Source of the DNA: Chloroflexota bacterium
Lineage (GTDB): Bacteria; Chloroflexota; UBA6077; FW602-bin22; JACPRP01
Direction of reading: 5' to 3'
DNA length: 64,000 nt
NCBI GenBank assembly: GCA_016189905.1
Contig: JACPRP010000007.1
Coordinates: 1 to 64,000, forward strand
Positions 1 through 10,097 of the stretch are shown here, piece by piece (position 1 is the stretch's first letter; every line of letters begins with the position of its first letter). Both the position numbers and the translations under genes were made by a program. The notes under the pieces were generated by a model. The model was not told the DNA's origin, did no database searches, and saw only the letters and a program-made list of their open reading frames with translations.

Positions 1-130
1 ATATGGCTACCCGTAGCGCAGGGGCTCGTCCCCCGCCCCGCCCAGCGGGGGACGAGCCCCCGCGCTACATTGCATACGCTCGGTATATCGGTGGCTGCTC
101 CGCTAGCCAAAATCCTTTGGAAACTGCCAT
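1..130. repeat. Dispersed palindromic repeat, copy of 23009-23139
   Basis: Near-identical text 'ggctacccgtagcgc.ggggctc.tcccccgccccgcccagcgggggacgagcccccgcgctacattgcatacgctcggtatatcggtggctgctccgctagccaaaa' occurs at both places; contains a strong GC hairpin. Confidence 0.9.
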
Positions 131-162
131 AGAGTACGAGGGTGGAAGGGGGCACGCAAGGA

Positions 163-1719
163 ATGGGTAGCTTCTCGCTAAGATCAGTCCGACATAAGCT
201 CCAACAGGTTCTACTCGCGCTCTTAACGCTGCTTTCATCGGTGTCTGCCACCGGTACGATGCCCAGCGCTTCGGCCTAGCCCGAGTCGCCCTATCGGGTG
301 ACGGAGTTCCCGATTCGAGCTGGAGCCGACGGCACGTACGAGGCTGCGGTATCGGGCAAGTGGGTGGTGTGGCGCAACGCGGGGGACCACCGGCTGATTT
401 CGGGTCGGAATCTGGAATTGGGGCTGGACTTCACCTTCGATGCGGGAGGCAGCGTGCAGGCCCCTGTGGACCTGGATAGGGAGACAGTGGTGACCGTAGC
501 GGCACCTGGCGGACCGGGTGAAGGGGTTTACCACTACCGTCTGCCGGAAGCTCCGCGCTTCCCCGTGGCGCAGCCCGTGGCGGATGCGGGACCATCTTCC
601 CCCGCTTCGCGACGGTGGCCGAGGGTCAGCGGGAATGTGGTGATCTGGGCCCAGATAAGGGGGATGGGCTCAGACATTCACGGGCACGACCTGGGGAGCC
701 AGCAGTCTTTCGCCATCACCTCGGACGCCGCCTACCAGGAGTGGCCGGCTATCTCCGGCAATTACGTCGTGTGGCGCGACAACCGCAACTCGCCGCCGAT
801 GGTGCCCGGGCCCTCCGGAATGCTGATTCCGCAGGAGAAGGATATCTACGGCTACGATCTGTCCACGCGCCAGGAGTTTCGCATAACCGCCAGGGCAGAA
901 GAGGTCGGACCACCGGCGATTTCGGGCACGATAGTCGTCTGGTCGGTTCGGCGAGAGGGGGTGAACTACCTGTACGGGTATGACATCGCCAAGAAGCAGG
1001 AGTTCAAGATCACCCAACTGCCTCCTTCGCCCTACGGGGGTGTTTCAGTGGACGTGGACGGCGATCTCGTGGACTGGAGCGCCCAGGGGGACCTCGACGA
1101 GGACGTGTTCGCCTACGATCTCAAGCAGGCCAGGCAGCTCGCCGTCACCCGCGCCGTTGGCGCACAGCGGTCGCCCAGGGTATCCGGGAAAACCGTGGTT
1201 TGGACCGACCACCGGCGCAGTGGCGTCGCGCTAGGCGAATTCGACGCCGACATCTACGGGGCCACGATCGAGCCGGGCAGCGGTGCAGTTCCACCCATCA
1301 TCAGCGCTCCGGAGGTCGCGGACGCCAAGGTGGAGATCGTCTGGCCGCACGAAAACGCATCCGTGGATCAGGCAAAGAAGGTGAACGTGAGCGCTTCCCT
1401 GTTCGCGCCGGGGACACTCCTTTCTCCCCCGACGGACTGGAATCCCACAGTCCGCCTCCATCGCGCCCTCAACAACGAGGTCAGCCAGGAGGCGGCGATA
1501 GGGCAGAAACGTCTCGTGTCTACCGCGTCCGTAACGTACCCCGTGTGGGACTTCAACGACATCGACGTGGCAGATGCTAACGATCCGGCCAACAAGTACT
1601 ACTTCACATTGAGCGTCGACGGCGTGACCACGTTCACGAACGTCTGGGCCCACGGCGCGGACGCGCGGACACACTTCCCGGAGATGGATACGCCGATGCG
1701 GAGCTGCCTAGGGAATTGA
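163..1719 (+). pseudogene. Secreted TolB-like beta-propeller repeat protein, interrupted by in-frame TAG (277-279) after signal peptide
   Basis: ATG at 163 encodes MGSFSLRSVRHKLQQVLLALLTLLSSVSATGTMPSASA* then same frame PESPYRVTEFPIRAG...; repeated 'ISG..VVW.D.R....DIYGYDL' blades. Confidence 0.65.
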
Positions 1720-1781
1720 GCGGGCGTTTACGGGGAGTGCCCCCCGGGGCAATAATGGTCTCCATAACCACAGGTCCAGTC

Positions 1782-2264
1782 TCACCATAGGGACACGGAG
1801 GGATCGTCGCCCGACTTACATCTGGGCCGTGGGGCTCGGGCGACCGTCAGGAACAAGCCCCCAATAATGAGCGGCGGCAGGACCGCCAATGCCAGGCCCG
1901 CGGCCAAGTTCCCACGCGGGAAAGTGGGGTCCAACAGGTGCACGAACCACAGGAAGATCTGCGCTATGCCAGCGAAGAGCAGGATGCCCCCTGCTGCCGC
2001 CTCCGAGCGGAAGGCTAGGATAGCACCAAGGAGGAACAGAGTGTTGGCTACGCCGAAGGTAAGCAAGCTGAGTTGGGTCGGCTGCGCGTACGTTCCGAAG
2101 GGAGCGCCGTCCAGGACAAACGGCATCGGCACGCCTCGCAGCTCGCCAATGAGGCCCAGGATGATGAAGGCGCTCAAGAGCGCTCCAAGAAGGGATAGTA
2201 TTCTCGCCAGCCACCTCACGGCTGGGCGAACGCGACGCGATGGGGGTGCATAACCATCGTCCAA
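1782..2264 (-). CDS. Hypothetical membrane protein
   Basis: ORF with four hydrophobic segments. Confidence 0.55.
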   Translation of the reverse strand: MDDGYAPPSRRVRPAVRWLARILSLLGALLSAFIILGLIGELRGVPMPFVLDGAPFGTYAQPTQLSLLTFGVANTLFLLGAILAFRSEAAAGGILLFAGIAQIFLWFVHLLDPTFPRGNLAAGLALAVLPPLIIGGLFLTVARAPRPRCKSGDDPSVSLW

Positions 2265-2318
2265 ATCAGCCTCCTCACAACTCGGAATATGGCGTAGAGT
2301 TTATGTCGACCATGGCGA

Positions 2319-2789
2319 TCAGTCCTTTTGAGCTGTCGGTAAGCGTCCAGCACCTCGCGTAAGGCGGTAGCCGGCGACGTAAGTGGCGAAAACCACGAAA
2401 ACCAGTCCTACCAGGTGACGCACGAAAAGCGCCGATGGGCCAGCGTATTGCTGGAAGATGATAACGAGCGTGGAGATGAGCATTAGGCCATCGAACGCGG
2501 CCACAGCCCAGAGCAGGGCAATGCCGAGGATCACGACGGCCCGTCTTATGCCGCCATAAGGGATCAAGGCGGCGAGCGCGAAAGGACAACTTACAGCCAG
2601 CAGCGACAGGCTGACCAAGGCCAGCCCCAGATAGGCGTTATCGGTTCTTTGCACGAGCACTGCCAGGATGAAGCCACCGATAATAATCAACAGCAGGGCG
2701 CTCATTCCTGACGCCCGTCGGCTTGGCTTACCTGTATCGGATAACATCGCCATCGTGGCCATTGTACAGGCAGACTGCGCTCGGATCAA
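2319..2789 (-). CDS. Hypothetical membrane protein
   Basis: ORF with several hydrophobic segments. Confidence 0.5.
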   Translation of the reverse strand: MIRAQSACTMATMAMLSDTGKPSRRASGMSALLLIIIGGFILAVLVQRTDNAYLGLALVSLSLLAVSCPFALAALIPYGGIRRAVVILGIALLWAVAAFDGLMLISTLVIIFQQYAGPSALFVRHLVGLVFVVFATYVAGYRLTRGAGRLPTAQKD

Positions 2790-2867
2790 TGGGTCAGCAG
2801 AGTGAAGCGACTGCTCGGGTGACCGATAGACACAAGTGTGTGCCTCGGAAAGAATGCGATTAAGGCG

Positions 2868-4460
2868 TCAACCTCTACGGCCGAATCTTAACGCGAGCAC
2901 ATCGCGCACGCGGGCGACTTCATCGGAGCGCACGACAAGCGAAAACGCGAGGTAGGCGCCTCCCCCAACGAGGATCGAGGAACCGACGAAGACAAGTCTA
3001 TCGGCTATCTGCGGCAGATCGAGCAAAGCCAGTAAAGGAGCCACCGCATCCGCGAACCCGAGGACCACGAACCCCATCAAGACCGCGGCCACCGACGTCT
3101 TGGCAACGGAGGCCAGCAGCCGTTGCTCGCCAAGGCCTCCCAGCCGGCGCCGGGCGAGAAAGAGCAAAGTAATGGCCTCGAACGTCGCCGAGATTGAAGC
3201 GGCGAGGGCAAGGCCGCCGTGCGAAAGGAACTGAACGAGCACCAGGGCCAGCATCACGTTGATCAGCATGGCGGCGAAGGCCACGACGACCGGCGTTCGC
3301 GTGTCTTGCAGGGCATAGAAAGCCCGCGTGATGATCTCTGTGGCCGAGTGAGCAAACAGCGCGGCCGCGTAGAATTGCAGGGCGAAGGCCGTCAAGTCGG
3401 CGGATTGAGGATCGAACTCTCCCCGTTGAAATAGCAACTGGATGATCGGGTAGCGCAACACGATCAGACCGATGCTGGCGGGGATCGTCAGATAAAGAAT
3501 AAGGCGGAGCGAGGTGGCCATTGTGTGGCGCAGCGCTGCCAGTTGATCGGTTGCCCCCTGGGCCGCCAGGGTCGGGAAGACGGCCGTGGAGATGGCCATG
3601 GCGAAGATGCCAACGGGCATCATCGTCAGCGTCCACGCGTAGTTCAGCGCCGCGAAGCGCTCCTCCATTCCCGAGGCAAAGAACAAGATCACCGCGAAAT
3701 TCACCTGGGCCACCGCCAGGCCGATGGTGCGCGGCAGCATCAGGCGCCCCACCTGAACCACACCCGGATGCTTGATATCAATGATCCGGGTGTATGTCAT
3801 GCGCACCCGCCAGAGTCCGGGGATCTGCACCAGCAAGAACAACAGCGCTCCGATAGCGGACCCGAGGGCCAGGCCGTAGATGCCAAACGGACCGGCCAGA
3901 AACAGCGCGCCGACGATGATGCCGACGTTGTACACGGTTGGCGCGAGCGAAGCGAGGAGAAAGCGGTTGTGCGAATTGAGCACGCTGGTGGCGAAGCAGC
4001 CGAGACTGAAAAAAATCGGCGAGAGCAGCATGACGCGAGCCAGGTTCGCCGCGAGCAGACTTGTCTCTTCGTCGAAGAACGGCGCCAGCAGACGGACGAG
4101 CTGCGGCGCAAAGATCATCAGCACGACGCAGACCGGCGTCAGCACCGCCACGGAGAGATTGAACAACGAGCTGACCATCTTCCAGCCCTCGTCGTGATCT
4201 CCTCGCGCCAGGTAGCCGGTGAATACCGGGATGAAGGCCGAAGCGACGGCGCCGCCAACCAGCACCTGGAAGATCAGATCGGGAATGCGGTTCCCAGCCA
4301 GATACGCCTCGTAATCGCGGCCAGTGCCGAACTGATAGCTGATAACCATCTCACGAAGGACCCCGGTCAGCCGGCTGGTCGCCATAGCCGCCATCATCAT
4401 CAACGCCGCGCCAGCCAATCGCTGTCGAGAGCCTGCCGTCGCCGATTGCCTCAACGCCAC
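2868..4460 (-). CDS. murJ: Lipid II flippase MurJ
   Basis: MATSRLTGVLREMVISYQFGTG...AYLAGNRIPDLIFQVLVGGAVASAFIPVF, MviN/MurJ N-terminus; multi-TM. Confidence 0.93.
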   Translation of the reverse strand: MALRQSATAGSRQRLAGAALMMMAAMATSRLTGVLREMVISYQFGTGRDYEAYLAGNRIPDLIFQVLVGGAVASAFIPVFTGYLARGDHDEGWKMVSSLFNLSVAVLTPVCVVLMIFAPQLVRLLAPFFDEETSLLAANLARVMLLSPIFFSLGCFATSVLNSHNRFLLASLAPTVYNVGIIVGALFLAGPFGIYGLALGSAIGALLFLLVQIPGLWRVRMTYTRIIDIKHPGVVQVGRLMLPRTIGLAVAQVNFAVILFFASGMEERFAALNYAWTLTMMPVGIFAMAISTAVFPTLAAQGATDQLAALRHTMATSLRLILYLTIPASIGLIVLRYPIIQLLFQRGEFDPQSADLTAFALQFYAAALFAHSATEIITRAFYALQDTRTPVVVAFAAMLINVMLALVLVQFLSHGGLALAASISATFEAITLLFLARRRLGGLGEQRLLASVAKTSVAAVLMGFVVLGFADAVAPLLALLDLPQIADRLVFVGSSILVGGGAYLAFSLVVRSDEVARVRDVLALRFGRRG

Positions 4461-4473
4461 TACACCGTGCTCC

Positions 4474-5235
4474 TCAAATCGCTCCCGTGTTCATCTTACC
4501 CCGGCCCCGGATTCTGGCGATCACGGCGCGGTGAGCCCTCTCCTCGAGGCCCGCGTCGACCGGAGGCAAGACGATATTCTGACCGTAGCGGCGGCGCAGC
4601 GCGCTCGCGATGAGATGGTCCGTCAGCCACGCGTTCTTTGGCAGGATAGAGCCGTGCAGGTAGGTGCCGTAAGCGTTCTTGTACACCGCTCCCTCGAAGC
4701 CATCCTCCGCGTTGTTGCCGAAGCCGTGGAGAACCTTGCCAATCGGGCGCGCGGCCGGACCGAGATAAGTCTTGCCGCTATGGTTTTCGAAGCCGACGAG
4801 GGTGCGGCGCTCGCCCGTGAACGAGCATTCGACGACGGCGTCGCCGATGCAGCGCCTATTGCCCGCCACGGTCCACGCGTCGAACAACCCGATGCCTGGC
4901 AGCACCACGTCTTCCCCCGTCTTGAAGTACTTTCCCAACAACTGATAGCCACCACAGACAGCGAGAACGACGGCGCCGTCCTCCACGGCCTCGACGATGG
5001 AGCCGCCCTTGACCTTTTGCAGGTCGTCGGCGATCAGCGACTGCTCCCTATCCTGGCCACCGCCGACGAAGAGGATATCGTACTCGCGGGGATCGAGAGT
5101 CTGCCCGAGCGCCAGGTTCCGCACCTCGACCTCGACGCCGGCCCACTGCGCCCGTCGCGTCAGCGCAATGATGTTGCCTCGGTCGCCGTAGATGTTCATC
5201 AGGTCCGCGTATAAATGGCCGATAACTACCTTCAA
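4474..5235 (-). CDS. gatD: Lipid II isoglutaminyl synthase, glutamine amidotransferase subunit (GatD-like)
   Basis: LKVVIGHLYADLMNIYGDRGNI..., AVCGGYQLLG nucleophile motif; adjacent to MurT; TTG start inferred at 5235 (listed ORF start is upstream of a hairpin). Confidence 0.88.
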   Translation of the reverse strand: MKVVIGHLYADLMNIYGDRGNIIALTRRAQWAGVEVEVRNLALGQTLDPREYDILFVGGGQDREQSLIADDLQKVKGGSIVEAVEDGAVVLAVCGGYQLLGKYFKTGEDVVLPGIGLFDAWTVAGNRRCIGDAVVECSFTGERRTLVGFENHSGKTYLGPAARPIGKVLHGFGNNAEDGFEGAVYKNAYGTYLHGSILPKNAWLTDHLIASALRRRYGQNIVLPPVDAGLEERAHRAVIARIRGRGKMNTGAI

Positions 5236-5305
5236 CTGTCGCCTCGCAATCAATCTTGCAGGGGCCAAGCGTTCTCGACGACGGCCACCCCACCCCGGTT
5301 TATTG

Positions 5306-5352
5306 GGGTGTTTTGGGCGTGTCGCGCGAAGCGCGACACGCCCAAAACACCC
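5306..5352. repeat. Perfect inverted repeat, 22-bp arms, 3-nt loop
   Basis: GGGTGTTTTGGGCGTGTCGCGC-GAA-GCGCGACACGCCCAAAACACCC between murT and gatD. Confidence 0.95.
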
Positions 5353-5420
5353 TTGCCCCTGGCAAGGACGGCTTCCGCAGCCATCCAAGCAAAACGATGC
5401 TCTGAACGCATTGTTCCTGA

Positions 5421-6803
5421 TTAATCCTGCCAGAATTTCCCGACGTAACCTAGCCGCTGGATCACTTCGCGGACCTCTAGCATCGCGGTGTACGTGGGCA
5501 AGACGTAGAGAGTACCCTCTTTCTCGACGCCGGCGAGTCCCGCGTGTAGCGCCCGCGGCAAATCCTTCTCGATTTCCACCTTCGATGGGTCAACCAGGGC
5601 ATATTTCAAGCGCACGGCCATATCTTCGGCCCGGGTTCCGGCGACGACCACACGCCGGGTCCTGGTCTGCAGAACCTCAAAATCGACATCCCAGAGCCAG
5701 GAGATATCCGTGCCATCGGCGATGTTGTCGTTGATCACTATCAGGAGGTCCTTCTGGGCACCATCAAGGAGTATCGTGCGCAGCACCTCGTTGAACCCGA
5801 TGGGATTCTTGACGAGCGCCAGGAAGATCAGCTTATCCTCGATTTGAATGCGTTCGATGCGGCCGAAAGCCGCCGAAAAACCCTCGATCCCAGCCTTGAC
5901 GTCTTCGAGGGGAAGGCCGAGGGCTAGGCCGGTGGCCGCGGCCGCCAGGGCATTGTAGACGTTGTACATCCCGGGGAGGCCGAGCCTCACGTTCAAGGGG
6001 CCCTGCGGGCCCCGCATGAGCAGCTCGGCGCCCACCGTCCCATTCAGCGAGATGCTATCGGCACCCAGGTCAGGTATTGGCCTCTTGGCTCCGCAATTCG
6101 GGCAGGAATACTTGCCGACGTGTCCGTAGAAAGCGACCGCGTAGGCATAGCGCGCGCCGCAGCTCACACAACTCTTCGAATCGGCGGCGTGTTCAAGCGT
6201 GGCGCGGCCGTAGCGCTCATCCTCGATGCCGAAATAGAGCACCGAAGCGGCGAGCGATTTCCCCAGGCTCGCCACCAGCGGGTCGTCGGCGTTGAGCACG
6301 ACACGCGCCGACGACGGCAACTGTCGCAGCGCCTTGCGCCAGAGGCCCGCGATGTAGTCGATCTCGCCGTAGCGGTCGAGCTGGTCACGGAAGAGGTTAT
6401 TGATGACGACGACCGTCGGTTTCGCTTCAGCCACCACCAGCGGCAGGTTGGCTTCATCCACCTCGAAGAGCCCGATATCGCCTCCGGGCCGGCCGGTTAT
6501 GCTCGACGAGTTCAGCAGCGCCGACGTCACCCCGCTGACCAGATTCGCGCCCGAGCGATTGTGCACCGGCTTCAGGCCGGCAACCTGGAGCATGTTGGAG
6601 ATCATGCGGGTGGTAGTGGTCTTGCCATTGGTGCCCGTGACGACGACACAACCCTGGCGTAAACGACCGGTCATTTTCCCGAGGGCGCCTGGATCGATCC
6701 TTCGCGTGATACCGCCGGGCAAGGTCGTGCCGCCCCCAAAATTCAACCGGCGGCTCAAGGAAGCCACCAGCTTACCAGCGACTATCGCAGCAGCCAACCG
6801 CAC
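5421..6803 (-). CDS. murT: Lipid II isoglutaminyl synthase, Mur ligase-like subunit MurT
   Basis: TGTNGKTTTTRM, C-SCGARY...YSCPNCGAKRP Cys4 insertion typical of MurT, DUF1727-like C-terminus. Confidence 0.92.
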   Translation of the reverse strand: MRLAAAIVAGKLVASLSRRLNFGGGTTLPGGITRRIDPGALGKMTGRLRQGCVVVTGTNGKTTTTRMISNMLQVAGLKPVHNRSGANLVSGVTSALLNSSSITGRPGGDIGLFEVDEANLPLVVAEAKPTVVVINNLFRDQLDRYGEIDYIAGLWRKALRQLPSSARVVLNADDPLVASLGKSLAASVLYFGIEDERYGRATLEHAADSKSCVSCGARYAYAVAFYGHVGKYSCPNCGAKRPIPDLGADSISLNGTVGAELLMRGPQGPLNVRLGLPGMYNVYNALAAAATGLALGLPLEDVKAGIEGFSAAFGRIERIQIEDKLIFLALVKNPIGFNEVLRTILLDGAQKDLLIVINDNIADGTDISWLWDVDFEVLQTRTRRVVVAGTRAEDMAVRLKYALVDPSKVEIEKDLPRALHAGLAGVEKEGTLYVLPTYTAMLEVREVIQRLGYVGKFWQD

Positions 6804-6974
6804 CGGCTATCACTCCCACCGCCGAACATCTCCCGGCTCGCCAATTCCTGAGCTATTGTACTGCAAAATGAGTGCCAATTGGGAGTAGTATAACATGAAT
6901 TGAGGGGATGGTGTGCAGTACCAACGGGGACGGGGTCAACGCAGAAACACGGAGCAGGGTAATATCGGGTGGCT

Positions 6975-7010
6975 GAGACCGACGCGGTTTTCGAAAACCG
7001 CGTCGGTCTC
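6975..7010. terminator. 36-nt perfect palindrome, probable terminator
   Basis: GAGACCGACGCGGTTTTCGAAAACCGCGTCGGTCTC, just 3' of the TPP-enzyme gene. Confidence 0.7.
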
Positions 7011-7087
7011 GTGCGCCCGGCATCTGAGCAATTCGCCGCTGTGTTCCCGACGATACCTTTTGAAATGGAAGTGACGGGCGGCAATGG

Positions 7088-8872
7088 CTAGCGATAGCGA
7101 GTGACCGTGTCCACGAGCGCGGGCTGGCCGTGCTTCACCGCCTCCAGGGCGCGGCGCAGAGCTCCTCCGACCTGGGACGGGTGTTCTATCGGGCCCTCGG
7201 CGTGCCAGCCGAACGAGCGCGCCAGGTTGGCGAAGTCTGGCGGCGGGTCGTCGATGGCCTGGCCGATGTGGGCATTCTCCACAGGCGTTCCCCGAAACTT
7301 GGCGAGAGCGATCTGATGGTCGTAGTCCTGGTAGTACGCGCGGTTGTTGAACATCACGACGAGCAACGGTATCCGCTCGTGGGTGGCGACCCATAACGCG
7401 CCCGGGTCGAACATGAGGTCCCCATCTGGCTGTACGTCGACCACCACCTTTCCGGTGCCCTTGTAGGCCAGAGCGACGCCCAGGGAGATGCCGATCTGGG
7501 TGCCGGTGCCCAGGCTGATGCCGGGATGGCGCTCGGGCCGATCGAAATCCCAGAGCTTGAAGGCCCAGTTTGCCAGCGTATTGGCCGTTAGCACCCAGTC
7601 TTCGTTACGGATCACCTCCCATATCTCGCTCGCCAGCCGAGCCGTCGCTATCGGCGTGGCGTCCCAATCCATCCTGGCTTCTTCTCGCCACTGGGCTCTG
7701 GCCGCGCGGTGCAGCGCGCCGATCCTCTCCGCACGCGCCCGCACCCGAACCTGAGCGGAAGTGTCGGCGCTCACTCGATGCTGGACCCGCTCCGCGAGCA
7801 GCGGCAGCGCCACCGAGGAATCGGCGATGATCTGCAGGTCGACGGGCACGATTTGCTGGAATTCGTCAGACCACCGACTGATGTTAATATCGCGATAGCC
7901 AATCTCGGCAATCTTGCAGTGTGGAGGAATTATGTACTTGATCTTCTCCGTGGGAGTGCCGTACTGCAGCTTTGGATCAGCCTGGACCACCGAATTCCAC
8001 AGCTCCTTAACGTCCACCGCAAGGATAAGGTCGGCCTGACCGAGGAGGTCTTTCTGACTCTGGCCGTATCTGAGGGTATGGGTGACGTGAAAGCTGACAT
8101 TTAGCGGGTGCCCGGTCGGGAAGTTGAGCCGATGATTCAGATCGACGACAGGGGCGCCGCACGCCTCGGCGAGCTTAACCAGGTCGAAGAAGGCCGAGTG
8201 ATTGCGGCCGGAGTATCCGGCAATGATTATCGGGTTTTCGGCTTTCGCGAGGAGATCGGCCAGCTCGTCGAGGGCAGCAGGATCGGGATGCGCCAGCGTG
8301 CCGGGGCCGAGTCTGGCCGGATTCGGCAACTGGACATCTTCCTGCAGCGGATCGAGCTGGAAGGCCTGATCGAAGCAGATGTACACCGGTCCGCACGGCT
8401 CTTGTGTGGCAACGCGGTAGGCGCGGGCGAAGGAGTCGACCACATCCTGGGCGTTCACCGGTGTGCGGTCCCACTTGGTGAACTCGCGTATCGGCAGCGA
8501 CTGGGGCGTGCTGCTGTGGATCCAGTCCATGTAGGGGCGACGGCGGCCGGGGTCCAGCGGGCCACCCGCGCCCAACAAGATCAAAGGCACGCGGTCCAGA
8601 TAAGTGTAGTAGAGACCCATCGTGCAATGGAGTAGCCCCACCGTATCGTGCACGATAGCGGCCATCGGGCGGCCGGTGACCTTAGCATAGCCGTGGGCGA
8701 TGAGCACGGCTATTTTCTCGTGCGGGCAAAGGATCATGGGCGACCTGTTGCCGCCATAATTAACGAGAGAATCGTGCAGGCCCCGAAAAGTCGAGCCCGG
8801 GTTCAGGCTAACGTAGGAGATCTCGTACCGGTGGATCAGGTCGACGATAAGGTCCGAACCGTATCTAGTCAT
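7088..8872 (-). CDS. Thiamine pyrophosphate-dependent enzyme (acetolactate synthase/benzoylformate decarboxylase-like)
   Basis: N-terminal HEKIAVLIAHGYAKVTGRP; C-terminal QPDGDLMFDPGALWVATHERIPLLVVMFNNRAYY TPP motif. Confidence 0.85.
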   Translation of the reverse strand: MTRYGSDLIVDLIHRYEISYVSLNPGSTFRGLHDSLVNYGGNRSPMILCPHEKIAVLIAHGYAKVTGRPMAAIVHDTVGLLHCTMGLYYTYLDRVPLILLGAGGPLDPGRRRPYMDWIHSSTPQSLPIREFTKWDRTPVNAQDVVDSFARAYRVATQEPCGPVYICFDQAFQLDPLQEDVQLPNPARLGPGTLAHPDPAALDELADLLAKAENPIIIAGYSGRNHSAFFDLVKLAEACGAPVVDLNHRLNFPTGHPLNVSFHVTHTLRYGQSQKDLLGQADLILAVDVKELWNSVVQADPKLQYGTPTEKIKYIIPPHCKIAEIGYRDINISRWSDEFQQIVPVDLQIIADSSVALPLLAERVQHRVSADTSAQVRVRARAERIGALHRAARAQWREEARMDWDATPIATARLASEIWEVIRNEDWVLTANTLANWAFKLWDFDRPERHPGISLGTGTQIGISLGVALAYKGTGKVVVDVQPDGDLMFDPGALWVATHERIPLLVVMFNNRAYYQDYDHQIALAKFRGTPVENAHIGQAIDDPPPDFANLARSFGWHAEGPIEHPSQVGGALRRALEAVKHGQPALVDTVTRYR

Positions 8873-8993
8873 CGATTCCTCCTTGCCTGATTTTCTCTAG
8901 CACGAAGATACGTCAACCGTCCTTCTGCCGAAGGATACTTACTTCCGCAGAAGGACAAAGAGCGCAAAGTGAATTATGAAGAGAACTACGGCA

Positions 8994-10028
8994 TTACTTG
9001 ACCGCCTTGTACTTGGCAAATATGGTATCAAGCTGACTGGCTAGACCCTTATCCGCCTTCATCGTGACCATCCTATCCTGCAGATCCTTGCCCGGGATGA
9101 AGGCGCGCCACATCCCCGTTATCTTCTCTATTTCTTGCTGGAACTCCTTTATCTCGCTAATCTTCAGGAACACTTTTCGCAAGTACGCTACTCTGTCCTG
9201 GGGGACACCCGGCGATACGAAGGAAGACGTCCCGTTAGCTCCGATGTAAGTGAGTGGACCTTCTAGCTCTTTCGGAACCTTAACGCCAAGCTCAAACATC
9301 GTCGGCAGATCAGGGAGCGCCGGGCTTCTCTCGTTGGTAACGGCGAACAGATTGATCAACAAGCCATCCGCTTCGTTTTGCTGTGCTCCGCCATCGGTGC
9401 CGACCAAGAAATCCGCCTCGCCCCGTCCGACAGCCATAAGCACCGCTTTCTGCCCGTCGTAGCCGGTGACAACCGTGCCATCTAATCCCAGGATTTCCAT
9501 CATAACCGCTCCGCCCACCGCCATACTGCCTCGGGCCGAGCTAGCACCTGCTTTCAATCCTTTAGCCTGGCGCAGCGCTTCAACCGTTCTGTAGGAAACT
9601 TTCGGAGACACCTGGAGCAACTGGCTTGTAGGGTTAACATCGGCAAGGAAATTGAACTTCTCGGTCTCGTAGCGTACACCGGGCGACTTCAACAAATCGT
9701 TCGACAGCATCGCGTTAGTGTTATCGTACGCGATGATAAGCCCGTCACGCGGAGCCTCCTCGAACACGTAGTTATCAGCCGCATCGCTGGCGATCATCTC
9801 CACCTTCGCCACGCCGCCGGTCTCTTTGCCGAGATAAGGGGCGATGGCACGGAGCAGGAGATCCGAGAGTCCACCTGCCTTACTCGAAGAGACCAAGGTG
9901 AAAGTCTTTCCCTTGTAGAACTCCTGAGGGTCTGTCGCCGTCGGCGCGCTGGCACATCCTATCGCCAACACAAGGCTCAAACCCAACACACCGAAAATCA
10001 CCACCGGCCTGAACATCCAGTTTCGCAT
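8994..10028 (-). CDS. Tripartite tricarboxylate transporter (Bug/TctC) substrate-binding lipoprotein
   Basis: Lipobox LVLAIGCAS; FYKGKTFTLVSSSKAGG; TctC-like C-terminus. Confidence 0.75.
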   Translation of the reverse strand: MRNWMFRPVVIFGVLGLSLVLAIGCASAPTATDPQEFYKGKTFTLVSSSKAGGLSDLLLRAIAPYLGKETGGVAKVEMIASDAADNYVFEEAPRDGLIIAYDNTNAMLSNDLLKSPGVRYETEKFNFLADVNPTSQLLQVSPKVSYRTVEALRQAKGLKAGASSARGSMAVGGAVMMEILGLDGTVVTGYDGQKAVLMAVGRGEADFLVGTDGGAQQNEADGLLINLFAVTNERSPALPDLPTMFELGVKVPKELEGPLTYIGANGTSSFVSPGVPQDRVAYLRKVFLKISEIKEFQQEIEKITGMWRAFIPGKDLQDRMVTMKADKGLASQLDTIFAKYKAVK

Positions 10029-10097
10029 TGCTGCCTCCTTTCGCAACACTCAATTTCGGGATACACCGGTTTGGCAACTTCGTGGGCTCACGCAGAA

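Noticed and set aside
3525-4613. Long + strand ORF (362 aa) antisense to murJ and similar antisense ORFs (24057-25322, 30032-31156, 10489-11439)
   Set aside because: Arg/His/Gln-rich composition typical of reverse frames of high-GC genes; sense strands encode clear conserved proteins.
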